A stretch of 64,000 bases of DNA from Acarospora socialis (taxonomy: Eukaryota; Ascomycota; Lecanoromycetes; Acarosporales; Acarosporaceae): assembly GCA_025617375.2 (NCBI GenBank), contig JAMYGW020000004.1, positions 2,480,001-2,544,000 of the forward strand, written 5' to 3'. The notes below the pieces were generated by a model. That model saw only the letters and a program-made list of their open reading frames with translations. It ran no database searches and had not been told where the DNA came from. Position numbers and translations under genes: made by a program. Of this stretch, positions 10,491 to 22,614 are shown piece by piece; position 1 is the stretch's first letter, and every line of letters starts with the position of its first letter.

Positions 10491-12062
10491 GTTTAAAGAT
10501 AAGTTTACCGGCCGTGGAATGGGTAGTTGCGAAGTTCGACGTGAGTAGTTGATAAGGTGGGCGGGTGTAGTGTGATAAGAGTACTGTATGCGACAAAGGC
10601 GAAGATGGATGAAACAAGGCAACACAGACTGCCGCGTGCGTGATGTCAGTAAAGGCACGAGTGTTCCATATTCCGTGGAGATTTTGCATGTTACCGTCAA
10701 GGCAGGGGCGGGCAGATGAGCAGGGTGGAACCACTCACAAATCTAGAAACACTGAGAGGAATCAATCGATCGGAAGCACGAGTAGTCAAGAGTTCTCAAC
10801 TGAATAAGAAAAATTTGACAAGATGGTGCACGAGAGGCGTATGGGAAGATGACGTGCGGGGGAGAGCAGCGCGGAGCGGATTTGTTCGAGGCCAATTGCG
10901 CTGCTTGCTGTGTGGGGAGCTGGAGATTTGGGGTATATGACCTTGGGTATGTATAATATTGAGACTGGTGTGACTCTGATTATGAATTAGATCTCGAAGT
11001 CTGCTGACCAGGGAGAAGTTTGAATTGCAAAGAAGTCTCTTGATTTCGTTCGATGTTTCTCGCCAAAGAAAAATAAATCGAGAGGTTGCTCTCCAACGTT
11101 GGAAATTGCCGAGCTAGAATGTTTTGCGGCTCAACTCACCAACATGTACTCTACATAGATGGGATCGAGCATTGATACCTTCTTGCCCTGGGTCTAGCTT
11201 TTACTTGGCTACAATGCTCACAAAATAGCAGATGATGCAGCATGTAAAGATGTATTATAGTCCTCGCTACATGACTGAATCCCGTTACTGGCAACGGGGT
11301 CACAGGAAGGGGATATCTTATGTCTAGATCGGACGAACAGTAGCGTAAAGTTCTTACATCCGTGTGGAACACTCTGCCATGTCTTAGAGAAAAGTTCTTC
11401 CAGTCCGGAGTAGCCACAAGAGTCTGATCACTACGCTGGAAACTCGCTGCAGATAGCCGCGGGAAAGAGTGACCAACGCAAAGCCAAAGAAGGGCGACAA
11501 GGGCCATGTGATCTGCCTCGTTCCTTGAGTTCTGCGATCTAAGCAGCATCAATACACATCGTAAAAGCCCAAGTGGAACCCTCAGTCCCGCCTAGTTCAG
11601 GGAGACCGAGCTCGGAAGGCCAAGTTTCAAGTACAATGCGCCCGACTCCCGTGTAATTTCAACTAGCTACATCGACTTGAAGAAAGTGTTATTACAGGAC
11701 ACAGCCCGTCGGAATTGGGTTCGAGAAAGGGGGCCGAGGAGTTGCAGCAAACTGTGACCATAGGTGTTGCCTCGTAGACGAGGTAGATGATGACCGTATA
11801 TCGCACACACAAACGGCAGCTCGGTCGCGTGTTCGGAGCCGCAGAGTGTAGATACTCATGGTGGGAGCGAGAGAGAAAACAGAGAGTATTCTGGATGACT
11901 ATAAGGAAGAAACGAAATGCGAAGCAGAAGATGCGCCAAAAGAAATCGAGTAAGGGACACAGCCGGCCGTTCTATGATCGCAACTCTCCATTATGCCGCG
12001 TTTTGGAACGGAGCAACAACTCCGTCGCTGTCGAGTGTTTTGGGACCCTTCTCCGCACGCAC
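10491..12062. other. intergenic upstream of the NTF2-RRM gene
   Basis: About 1.6 kb with the promoter and 5' UTR of the NTF2-RRM gene and the 3' flank of the next gene. ORFs at 11151-11552 (minus) and 11787-12239 (plus) have no recognisable domain, and the second overlaps the antisense of a supported gene. Nothing else is supported. Confidence 0.55.
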
Positions 12063-12533
12063 TCATGCCGCGGTGGTCGCGGTTCTCTCCATCGCCGACT
12101 TCTCGCTCATCACCTTCTTCGGCGAGGCGTCCTGGCTGCTCAGCCTCCGGTTCAAGGCCCTCTCCACCTTCGCGCCCAAGGCCAGTTTACTCAAGTTCTC
12201 GCTCTTCTCGGCGCTCGGCACGAATCGCTGCTGCTGTAGACGCTTGCTCTCCAGTCGATGGAAACCCATCTCCCATTCCTTGATCTCGGCCATGCGCGGA
12301 TCGCCGTTCGCCAGCGACGTGTTGGTGTTGACGGTGCTCTCGGAGACGGCGAGCGATGGAGCGCCGCTATACGTGGAGAAGCGGGTCGAGGCCCGTTTGG
12401 ACGTGAGCTGGTAATAGGAGAAGTATCAGACATGCTGTTCACCCATCGCCTTACTTCCGTCTTTGCGACGTTGGGAGTAGTGAAGCACACAGCGTGTTGT
12501 GGCTGTGATGGAATGACTTACACTCGGAGCCAT
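12063..12533 (-). CDS. small conserved-looking fungal protein, 118 aa
   Basis: A tiny first exon (12533-12522, encoding MAPS) is followed by a 114-bp intron (12408-12521, GTAAGT..ACCAG) and a second exon 12407-12063. The splice is phase 0 and extends the open frame upstream to a good ATG. The protein starts MAPSLTSKRASTRFSTYSG, has a Ser/Thr-rich first half and a charged, probably helical second half containing MAEIKEWEMGFHRLESKRLQ and SENLSKLALGAKVERALNRR. No signal peptide, membrane span or catalytic motif is visible. It looks like one of the short conserved ascomycete proteins of unknown function. The compositional bias and the clean splice support it being a real gene. Confidence 0.7.
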
Positions 12534-14660
12534 GATGGGTCTCGACGATTCCAAAGAATGACCCATTGTGGAGGACGGAAGGCTTAAAGGGATTGTGTGT
12601 CCGGGATAACCGTTAGATTGCGCTGCTTGGGTACGGTAATCTCCTTTTGGAATTGCGAGAGGCGAGAGACCGGCTTTGAGTCCGGTTCGAACCGCAAACA
12701 GACGGTCAGTCCAACCGTTGGGTAGTGTGTTTCGGCTATGTCACTCTTTGAAATCCAGGGAGCGAGTTATGCCAACAAGATCAAAAGTGCAGCTGAGAGG
12801 AGAGGTAGCGAAAGACGAGCTCGGTCTGCGATAATAAAGGCGAGTGGAGCACAAATAGCGACGGGCTCTGTAAGAGTGCCTTAGCAGGGAGAAGTGATCG
12901 GGGTTTATGTGTCTGGTTGTGAAGTGAGATTTTGTGCGGGAGAGGAAGTCGAGATAAGGGTATGGAGTGAGCTTACATGTAAGATATTGGATGTATTAAT
13001 ATCGTATGTTGTGGAGAGGGGCCATCATTCATGTAGCAGGCGTATTCTCCGTATCACGGGCACGAAGTACGCTTCACGGTTGAGCCATGTATAAAATACA
13101 GTACCGGTAAGCACGGTCAGAAGGTACCTAGGTAGGTACGATGCAGGATCCAGTTGTGTATCTGAAACATCCAACGAAACTTACCGGCAAGTTACATATA
13201 CTTACAACGTGATCGAGAGATCTAACAAGGTAGGTAGGTATCACGGCCACGACTCTGAATAATAAACAGGGGATAAATGTAGGTATGGGTAAGTAAGGGG
13301 TAGTAGGATTCGAGGTGTGTAAGATACTGTATTACTCAGTACGGAACACACAATGAATTATACGGAAGGTAAGTTCAAGTATTCCTTTCTTTGCCTTGAA
13401 ACAACCCAAAGTTAAAAAGGATCAACATCCAGAGGGTCATGGCGACCTCTTTTCTTTCATTTTTCCTGTGTACATATACCGTGTGAGGGCTGCAGCCGAT
13501 ATGGAAATGAATATCAATGTGGAAGGCCACGCGCATAATCGTAGCATGGAAGGAGGCGTGCGTGTGTGTGTGTCAGAAGGCTTCCGGCGCTAGAGGCCAC
13601 GTTTTCCGGGATCCAGGGGCCGGAAGCGAGCGAGGCTTCCACATGGCTCCCATGAAGCCAACCACTCTACGAAGTACTGTACCCTACTCCCTATCACTGG
13701 CAATTTGTCTTGAGAGCTTTCTATGTCCTTGATCGTGATTTTTTTTTTGGTCAGATTCGATGACAGAGTCGCTCAGACCCCGCCTGATTATTGGTCGTGT
13801 TCATAGGGTAATTCGGGCTTGGTCAGGTCCTGAGGTGCTTGCCGTTACCTGTCCGGATAGCCTCGGCACAACGGAAGGCCGTCGCACTAGGGTACACAGT
13901 ACCTAAGGTAGACCACGGGCAACTTACCGGACTATTTTAGGGCGTGAGGGTGGCCAACACTCAGCTTGGATGTGTGGCTTAATTGATGCAGAACGAATCA
14001 TGTGCTCACCCTTACTCACACCATTATTGCGCCGTACTGTGTAGAGTACTCCGTAGATGCATGGTGGAATCGGATCCAAAAGGTGGTGCAGGATCGTGCT
14101 GTTTGTCAAGTTCCGCAGGTTTCATATCGACGCCTTTGGCCAAGCCACTTTGAAAGGGACCCTCTTATCATATGTATCTTAAGACCACGTCCAGTACGTC
14201 TTCCCGTTCCTTAGGCACCGTGCTTTTTGCGACCACAGTCAGAAGCACATGGCAAGATTGATGGTATTATTAGTATCTCCAAGCTCCATACATACGTCCC
14301 CCAGCCCGGACCATATCCGGTATGCATCACTTCCTCGAATCACCACAAATTACGTGCGTTCTGCCAGCTTATAAACCCCCTCTTCGCAGATAGTCCTTGG
14401 CTATGCTTTATTGATTGGTTAATCCTGCAGTCGTGAATAGGTTCGAGCCTTGGTACGATCACGACTGGGAACATAATATGCACGTCAAGAGGCTCAAGTC
14501 CCTTTCTGATTCCAGGCCTCCACAAAGGCAAATACAATGACATGCACCGGCTATCCGCCCCGAGCTCCTTCCAGACGCCTGTGAACTTTATCCTTACTCG
14601 TCATTGTCGCCGTCTGGTGCGTAAAAAGAACGTGGCATCTCTTTCGGATCGTGGGTTGAA
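12534..14660. other. gene-poor intergenic region with short simple repeats
   Basis: About 2.1 kb without a supportable gene. It contains GGTAGGTAGGTA-type motifs (about 13121-13139 and 13227-13240), GTACCTAAGGTA near 13899-13910, a GT microsatellite near 13558-13573 and a poly-T run near 13739-13748. The ORFs here are all under 80 codons and overlap in several frames. Confidence 0.6.
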
Positions 14661-17600
14661 TTACATGATCTGCCCAGACCGGTTAGCACATAACATGAAA
14701 ATTCCTACGATATGAAGCTGGTTACCCACAGCACAATTATCATCCAGAACAATAGCCGCGCCTTCCAACCCATCATCCTCATCGCCATGCCCTTCGACAC
14801 CAGCTTGCCGTTGCCTCAACCGCGCCGCCAGCTGCGCCAGCATACCTCTCTGCACCACACCCACGCAACGATCAGCCATCGACACCGAACCAACCAAGCC
14901 ACTCGGCGAAGTCTAACCCAATGCGCGGGAGCCAGAGGCCACGTACCGTGATATACGCATCCCTGTTGCCGCCCTGCCGTTCCACGTCGTTCTGGCTGGT
15001 GATCTGGTAGCTCTGATGCATGCGTTTCCTGCTGGCCAGACCCGGTTGGTCGGCGTCGGCGTGTGGGCGACGGCCGTGGAAACGCGTGCGTCCATGGCTG
15101 AGGGATGAGAGGCCGGAGGAGCCTTGGTTCGCGAGGTTGATGCCCGCGCGGGCATCGTCTTGAGCTCGGGCGTCTGGGGAGAAGATTTTGATGGTGTGGT
15201 CGATGCCCGAGACGGCGAGGAGGGGTTCGTATGGGTGGCCTACAATAGGATGAGAAACGGACATGATTGTGGAGGGTCGACGGCGTACCTTGCACTACAT
15301 TGACTACCTCTCCATCTCCCTCGAGAATATTAACCAGCAGCGTAGTCTTCTTGTCCCAGATAAACACATGTCCTGAGTCGCTGCCGCTGACAACGTATTC
15401 ATCCTGCAAACCAAAGAAATTGACGTCTTTGACCGTCTTGACGTTGCAGTGGCCACGATACTGACGGGTATGACCCCAGCATGGAACATCACGCTCGACC
15501 CTTTCCCGCATTTTACTCCTATCAAACGCTGATCTCCACATGAACTGTCCTTCCTGCGCAGGGCCACCTTGGTCGCTTTCGCTTTCGCTTTCACTGTCTT
15601 CTTCAGCATCGTCACTATCCTCGCCCTCATCCACGTCTCTCACGTGGTCAGTGACTTCGCTACGTAAGTTGTGCGAGGGAACCTCCTCTTCGTCTGAACC
15701 GACCACATCGTTGTCAACATCGACTGTGGCCTCACGCACTGAGTAGGGCGGTGGAGATCGCGTCCGCTCACTGGGAGCCTCCGTTTCGGCGTTTGACTTC
15801 CCATCATCGACGTCATCCATTTCTTCATCAGCGGCTGGCGGTGCCGAGCGTCTCACAAAGCTGACTTTATCAACAACCTGCTCTTCCACTTCTGGGTCCA
15901 CATCCTCCTGAGATCTCCCTTCATCGACGTTGCCCGTCATCCCTAGGCCACCAAAGGCTCGGTCGACGAAAGCAAAGTTGACTCCCTCACCGGCATTCAT
16001 CAAAACCCCTCTCCCCACTTTCAAGCCCCAGAATCTAATAGCAGCACCCCTATCCTGCGCTCCGATGTCAGCAAGTGTTGGTGGAGACCCATTCTCACTT
16101 GAAGGCCCAGGCATGATCGCTCTGGATAAATCCTCAAGCGGTATATTTACCGCGCTGCTAAATGCGATGACTGCAGAAGACTCGGTCGCGAAGACTGTCC
16201 GGTACTCGTCTCTCTCGAACCGTGATGCGTCAACGTTTGGGATAGATCGAAGTCCAGAAAGTCGAAGGAGATATGGAATGAGGATTGTATCAATGGCTGA
16301 CATATCCGCGGCGTCTGGGATAGGGAATCTAGGATTGTCCTTCCTTTGATCTGGTGGTCGCTTGAAGCCTTGCAGCAGGGCTTGACGGCCGCCGTCTAAC
16401 CACAGAAGGATTGCCTTGAGGAAGTCATAACTGAAGAGCGAAAATAGTTGCGGAACACTTGATTCATTTGGTGCAGGTACGATTTGATGGAACATATGAA
16501 GCATGGGACTCTGGCCTTGGCCAGCCGTCCTAAGTTTTCCGCCGAGTACCCTCGCAACTACTCCACTGGCCTGCACGAATCTCCGGGAAAACTCCCGATT
16601 TCGTCGTAACGTCTGCTGAAACACCACTTCTTCTTCTAAAGGATTCACAGGATAACGCCACTCTCTCATGATCTCATCCATCTCTGGCAGGTAAGCCGCA
16701 GCAAAGCCGAGGATGGACGTAAAATTGGCGGTGTGAGGTGTGGGATCTGAGTTCGTGGACGACGTGCTATTTGAAGCTCTACTTGCAGCATCAAGGGAGA
16801 ACATCAGCTTTCGAATTTTGACTACAGCCTTCGCAATCCGTAGGCTTCGCTTTTGCGATTCGCTGAGTATGGCCTGCCTGACTTCTTCCCTAGCGTCCAC
16901 TGGCACATCAGAGACTGTCGGTCCCGGAGAATCAATAGGAATCTCTTCACTCTGGCCGTTCTCATACCGTACCCGCAACGATAGCTCTTCGTCGCCCTCG
17001 GTTGTTCCATTCTCCTGTCTCGGCCTCGAGCCAGCCCTCCCAGCACCTTCAAGCGATATCGATGAATTAGCCATCTCCCTTTTCCTCTTCCGGTCTCTAG
17101 ACTCCCTGGACTTTCCCTTCGTACTCTTTGCCCCCAGTGGTTTAGATTTGAGCTGTACCTCGTCTCTAGCGTCGGAGCTCTTGACCAGATCGAAGCTGTA
17201 GATATGCTCACCCGACCAGCTCACAATCATTTCGTTCGGATTCGCGTCACTGATCTTACACGCTGTGATATGGCCGTTGTCTGTACGCTGCATCCTGCTT
17301 TTCCCATTTGGCGCGAATCTTTTTACACATCTCGTCGCCTGTCCCATTGCATCGTCGTCACGATCCAACATATTACCCGCCGCACCACCTGGCTGCCCAC
17401 GCTCGTATAGTGCATCACGTCCGATCATACGCCGGTCATGTAGAAAGCAATGAAGGTGTGCCCCTCCCAGGGCTATATAATGCGGCTGGCTTGCGGAGCA
17501 GGAAATTGTATTTAGGTCAAGATGATAACGTTTGTATGAGATTAATGGGGATGGCACGGTTGAGTTATCAACCTGTACGGGCCTCAAAGAGAACCCCCTC

Positions 17601-18346
17601 CCAACACGAGGCGCTGGATATGCAGACGAAGGTTGTCGGAGGTCCCATTGACGGACCTCTCCATCCTCCGAACAAGTCAAGAAAAGGTACGGCGACGACT
17701 CGGTGACTATGCGCTTCACCCGATCCGAATGAGATCGATATACCCTTGCCTTTGTGTCACCATCACTGAGATATCGGACACCATTGTATAGATTATTGAA
17801 ACCATGACGTCGTCCACTAGAGGCAATGTTGGAGGCAGCTGAAGGGATGCTGCTGCGGCCCGAATATTCAATATCAAAGACCCTGACTTCCGCATCCCCG
17901 GCACAGGTAATAAGTGTCCGGTCGTCCGAGTGGGGCATGAACTTCACCGAGAATATGTTGGCAGTGTGCCCGGTCGAGACGGTGGTTGTGAGGACAAAGG
18001 GCGCGACGGAGGAATCGGGTTGGTAAGAGTGAATGTTAAGATGCTGGTCGTCCGAACCTGAGGCAAGAAATCGCCCGGATCGAGACCAGCTGGTCAGGAG
18101 ATGTTAGTCTTGCGTACATTCAACTTTGATGAACAAAAATTCTTCTGAGATCTTCTTCACGCGGCTGTTTCGCGGCCATGTCACTCACCTGAGCGCGTTG
18201 ACACACCCTGAGTGCCCGCCGAGTTCATTCACGATATCCAGGTCATCAACCCAAGCCTTGTCCCCATAGAGCCCTTTGACACCGGAATACCGTAATGTGC
18301 TCCCGAGTTCCCGTTTCAGGAGCCGGTCCTGTAAGGTAAGTTTCAT
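14661..18346 (-). CDS. DCAF8-like WD40 repeat protein (CUL4-DDB1 receptor family)
   Basis: Predicted substrate receptor of a CUL4-DDB1 ubiquitin ligase. Exons: 18346-18189, 18089-15289, 15239-14947 and 14849-14661; introns of 99, 49 and 97 bp; about 1146 aa. The N-terminus (KAWVDDLDIVNELGGHSGCVNALS, split here as KAWVDDLDIV and GHSGCVNALS) opens a WD40 propeller: WSRSGRFLASGSDDQHLNIH, GDAEVRVFDIEY, then LTCSEDGEVRQWDLR. A long acidic, disordered insert (residues about 330-830) separates it from the C-terminal repeats VSGSDSGHVFIWDKKT and LLAVSGIDHTIKIFSPDAR and the family's SYQITSQNDVERQGG block. The last residues are uncertain: after DDNCAV the frame is open to a stop at 14661, but a possible donor (GTAACC) and acceptor (GGGCAG) could give another tail. 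The family assignment is strong; the ligase role is inferred. Confidence 0.87.
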
Positions 18347-18962
18347 AGTGACTACTTCACTCTAATCAATAGAAGTCACCAGTCCTGGTAGATAGATCAT
18401 GGAGTAAAAGTGGCGAGATGGCGGAAGTGACGGTCATGTCGACTTGGGTAGTAGTGGGGCAATCATGGTAATTCCCACCGCAGTGTAAGGCTGAGGCTAG
18501 ACAATCGGAGCTGTGTATAATAGATTTCGGCAAGACTATCGTTCAGTATAGTTTCAAATGAAGAAATATTTTCATCTTCTCTTGGCCTGCTTGATTGAGA
18601 GATGTTCACTTCGTCGGCGAGTGGTGTTATGGCGGAAGCACTGGCCCGTGCATTCCTTATCCGTTTCCTTATCCCGCATTATTGGCTACACTAAATGACG
18701 CCAAACTACCGTCCTTCCAGCAAATAGCTAGGGTCATGTCTATCCCATGTTATAATTGACACTGGCTGTGACACCATCATGGTTGGTATGAAAAGAGATC
18801 AGAAACCATAGTCTTTGTAGTACCGAATCTCAGTCACGGTTGGATAACCCGCTTTGCCCAATGCTCAAAGGCTCCCAACACCACGAAATGCTACCCAATG
18901 GCTCCCAGATTTTAAAAACTCCATCTATGAACCCGGAAGCGCTCCGTTATATCGCTCCGAAT
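18347..18962. other. intergenic upstream of the DCAF8-like gene
   Basis: About 600 bases that hold the promoter of the DCAF8-like gene and the 3' flank of the next gene. No further feature was recognised. Confidence 0.55.
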
Positions 18963-21358
18963 TCAGGGTGAATTTGAGTAGCCTGCCACTCCCTGAGGTG
19001 GGCTTCGGCTCCGTTCAGCAAGTGTACTTCCATCGCCCGCAGTCTCTTTTCGCCCACGCTGAGAATAGTCATTACATGAATACCTACAAGTTCTGAGACC
19101 AGCATCAGCCTTAGTTGAAATGTGTTGTTTGATGCTGCCTATCATATGCATTGCCTGTTCCAGGCGCTCGCGCTCTGTTCGGATGTCCTGCAGTGCGACT
19201 TGCATTGCCGAGCAGTTTTCGCGAAGCCAGACAATCTCATTACGGAGAGTGACGAGTGAAGTAGACGTGAGTACATCCTTCGTTTCCACGCTAGGGCCGC
19301 CTCCATCAATATGGTCGGGCTGGATAGGAACTGAAGAGCAAGATCCAAGACCACCTAGCTGTAAGGGCTCGCTTGGAGAATCTGCGGTTGGCCCACGGTC
19401 TGTGCCTGGGGCCTTTTCAGATCGGGTACCTTTCTCAATCTGAAGACTCCGAATCTCGCGGCAGTAATCTTCTTTTTCCCTGTCCCAACATTCTCTCTCC
19501 GACATCCACTTCTTCTTGTCCGTGGCACCTTGGGCTTCGAGTTTCGAAGCCATAGCCATGATCTTCATATATTGTCCTCCATTCGCAACAGACTGCTTAC
19601 GAGCCTCTTCTCGGCTACTCATCAGCTCCTCAACTTGCGTCTCGAACGCTTCAATTTGCGAGAGTAGCTTGAGGCGCTCTTCCGTCAGGGTATTAATCTC
19701 GGTATCGGAGACCTGGAATTTCTTTTCCAGAGTAGCGCAGCGAATCTGAGAGCGGGAGAAGGCGGAGAGGAGGTTGTCATGTTCGCGCTGGAGCGTTTGT
19801 AAGGCAAGGGTTTTGGTGCTGATCTGATGCTGGAGATCCTGCAGGTGCGCTGCCTGCGCCGAGTGCGAAGGTTCTGGTAAAGGCGAGAAGGTCGGAAGGA
19901 CGTCAGGACAGGAAGATAAACTGAGCGAGGATAGAGTTGGCAGTACCCGTGCTGACGACGAGGAATGCATCGATGACGGCGGTGAAATTAAAGCGGGACT
20001 AGCAGATGAATCCGCTTGGCGCGGACACTGAGCGAGGGGTGAAGGCGGAGGGTCGCGCATGTAGCTTTTCTTCCGGCAAGTAATCTTCGTGTAGTCGCGA
20101 GAGCGATCGAATGCTTCGAAACGGTCGTTGCATGTACGTGGGCATGCCCTTTTCCGGGTCTCATCCTGCTCTCCTTCAAAGCCGTCGACCTTCCTCTTCG
20201 TTGCGGAAAGTGACGCTGGAATGGAAATAGTGCTGAAGAGGCGTGGCGTCTCATCACCGGTATCTGTAGTATCCCCTTTCGACTGACAATGGCACCGGCG
20301 GCGTATTCGGCGTATGCTTTGAAGTGTCCAATTCAAGCAATGCTGGAGATCAGTTTCTGTCACGTCTGGCGCCTGTCTCATTCGTCAGATGATATGGTTA
20401 ATTAAAACATGGCTCAGGTCAGGGAGCTTCAGATTCAACGATCGTTCATTACCTTTGTCGACCGCTCTGCCGGACTCACTGCGCTCCCCAAGTTGTTGTC
20501 CAAAAAAGCGAGCTCCGACACGATGGCCCGTACCACAGCGTAGAGTGTATCGCCCTGTGTATCCTGCACATACAAAGATGAATCAGTCGTGGTAGGCGTC
20601 TCTTCGTCTTTTATTGTCCCTGGTGTTTGTCCCACAGCCCAGTCGCTTGCGCCCCGAACAAGACCACTGGCCTGCGTAAGATCCGCAGCGCTCATGTGCC
20701 GTCTCGATTGGATACGTGATCCGTTCTGTTGGTGCTGCTCGGGTGGCAGTTGCGTAGGCATGTGCTCTATGTGCAGGGCGACGTTGTTGTATTTCCCCAG
20801 ACCACCGTCAAACACCAGCGGCGGCAGAGAAAGCCTTCGCAGAGGAGACGAGTCCTGACCATCACGGTGGCCGAGCTGAGAACGTTGGTGGGCACTTAGT
20901 GCCGCAGGTGTTCGGGACACGGGTGGCAATACACTGGCGACCTGGGACGGCGATTGCTGCGTTGCGGATTCAGGAGAAAGAGGTGCCGTTGACGTGCTGC
21001 GAACGGCGTTTGATAATGGCGGTAGCTTTATTTCGTCTTGACGGGATCTTGCCACGGCGGAGGGGTCATATACAGCGGTGGGTATCATGCCACAGGAGAA
21101 AGGTACCTCGAGTGGTTGAATGGGCTGGTGTAGACTGTTATCGTCCTGCCATGGCTTTTTCCAGCCTGTGCCGGCCGTCATATCTCTGCAAAACGCCGGC
21201 CTCGGTGTGCCTGTACTCGCCCTTTCCCAGCCTCCATGCGGCGCTGAGTTATTTCTCCAACACCGACAAGATCGGGTGATATCCTTTCCTGCGTCTAAGT
21301 TCCCGTAGTCGAGCGGCCACTGGCTTAGAAGGAGACTCGACGCCCGCAGCAACCCCAA
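18963..21358 (-). CDS. coiled-coil protein of unknown function, 771 aa
   Basis: Two exons, 21358-20453 and 20372-18963, are joined by an 80-bp intron (20373-20452, GTAATG..GACAG) in phase 0, linking ERSTK to APDVTETDL. Residues 1-220 are Pro/Ser-rich, with LRRLSLPPLVFDGG as a notable conserved-looking block. The segment LYAVVRAIVSELAFLDNNLG just before the intron is helical. After the intron come Cys/Arg-rich stretches (RRIRRRCHCQSKG, KRACPRTCNDRFEAFDR) and then a long heptad-rich coiled coil (about 475-570: LQDLQHQISTKTLALQTLQ and following). A second helical segment (LRNEIVWLRENCSAMQVALQ) lies near the C-terminus. The start is the first ATG of the open frame; MTAGTGWKKPWQDD, about 60 residues later, is an alternative. 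No enzyme motif is visible. Function unknown. Confidence 0.72.
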
Positions 21359-22614
21359 TGGCGCACAAGTGAACTTGGAAGTTCCGAGAATCCTGAGTTT
21401 GGTCAGAAGAATTTCCGACTAAGCTGCTGAGTCAGGGAACACTACAACTTATCGGGAGGTATTCAATGCAATCGGTTACACACCCTTGGGGGCTAAGGGG
21501 GTTGACTCGGCGATGTTTGTTAAGCACTTCGGTATCAGCTGGGAAATATAATTTCAGTCTAAGGTAGGTTGTTGGGGCCAGTCAATAAGGTAATGTTAGA
21601 AGTTGGAAGGGCGTTTCATGAAGTGGCATTTGAGTGTTATAAAGCTCGCAAGAATGCCTGAAAAGAAACAGCCATCGAGGCAGGTCGCGATTGAAGAGTC
21701 TCCAGAAAGCCCTCGGAGGTACCTTATGAAGTAAGGTAATTTACAGTCGGTTTTTCGCTAGTTTCTCAAGCGTCGTTGGCTAAACTCCGAAGCCGGGTTC
21801 TAGGGAAATATTCATATTAATATTAATAGCCTGGTGTGTTTATAAGCATCCCATCGGTGTTCGGCTGGATCAGTCGACGCCGGCAAGAACATGAGTGCCT
21901 TGCCAATATGCTCAGCAGATTACCTATATCTACATGTATTGTGGGCGACATGGTCAAGGGTACCTTATTACAAAGATTTGTCAGGAAGGCGTAATATCGC
22001 ATTTGCATGATGGTTGCCTGAAGGGGTCACGGGAATAAATCTGAAAAGCCGGATTGATGTGCGGCATTCACTGAGGTACAGAAAAACGGTACCTTACTCA
22101 TAGCTGCCCATAAGGTAGTTAGGTATATTACGTGATGTTGAAAGAACATCTATGAGTCCAGGTGAGGTGGGATTCGAGGACCAAGGCTATCGAGCGTTGG
22201 GAGAGCTCGGCCGAGGGTTCGCAAGTCCTCCGGCGTGGTACGGTACAGATCACCGTCCATACCGGGTAGAATACCCCAAGTACTACGCGTGTGCCCACCG
22301 AGCTTGGCTTGCATAAGGCAAGGTAATTGTTCGTTGCAAGTGAGATGACACTCCGACACTGAGATGATCCCGTCTGCTTACCAAACCGCCCTTGGGGGCG
22401 GAGGTCTCACCTACTCGGCTATGTCAGCACTTGTTCCCGACGTCGTCCGGTAGGCCTTGTTTCCAGAACCAGTTGGTTTGACGGGGCCTGGCTACGGGCA
22501 GTCAAGGACGTACTTACTAGTAGGTAGACTGTAAGACTATCACTCCAGACCCCTCGACGCATGTGTGACTCGTGGCTTGCCTCCAGTGGTCGTTAACTTT
22601 GGACATGGCATTCT
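21359..22614. other. intergenic, with GGTACC/TAAGGTA-type motifs
   Basis: About 1.25 kb. It carries several copies of the dispersed motif (near 21560, 21718-21740, 22090 and 22110). ORFs are under 70 codons. No gene supported. Confidence 0.55.

Noticed and set aside
11787-12239. 150-codon plus-strand ORF
   Set aside because: Its second half is the antisense of the supported 118-aa gene; low-complexity Lys/Arg text.
12656-12720. Possible tRNA around GGTTCGAACC
   Set aside because: The T-arm and acceptor stems do not pair, and no matching anticodon arm can be drawn.
14430-14480. GGTTCGAGCC as part of a tRNA
   Set aside because: No cloverleaf; flanking stems do not pair.
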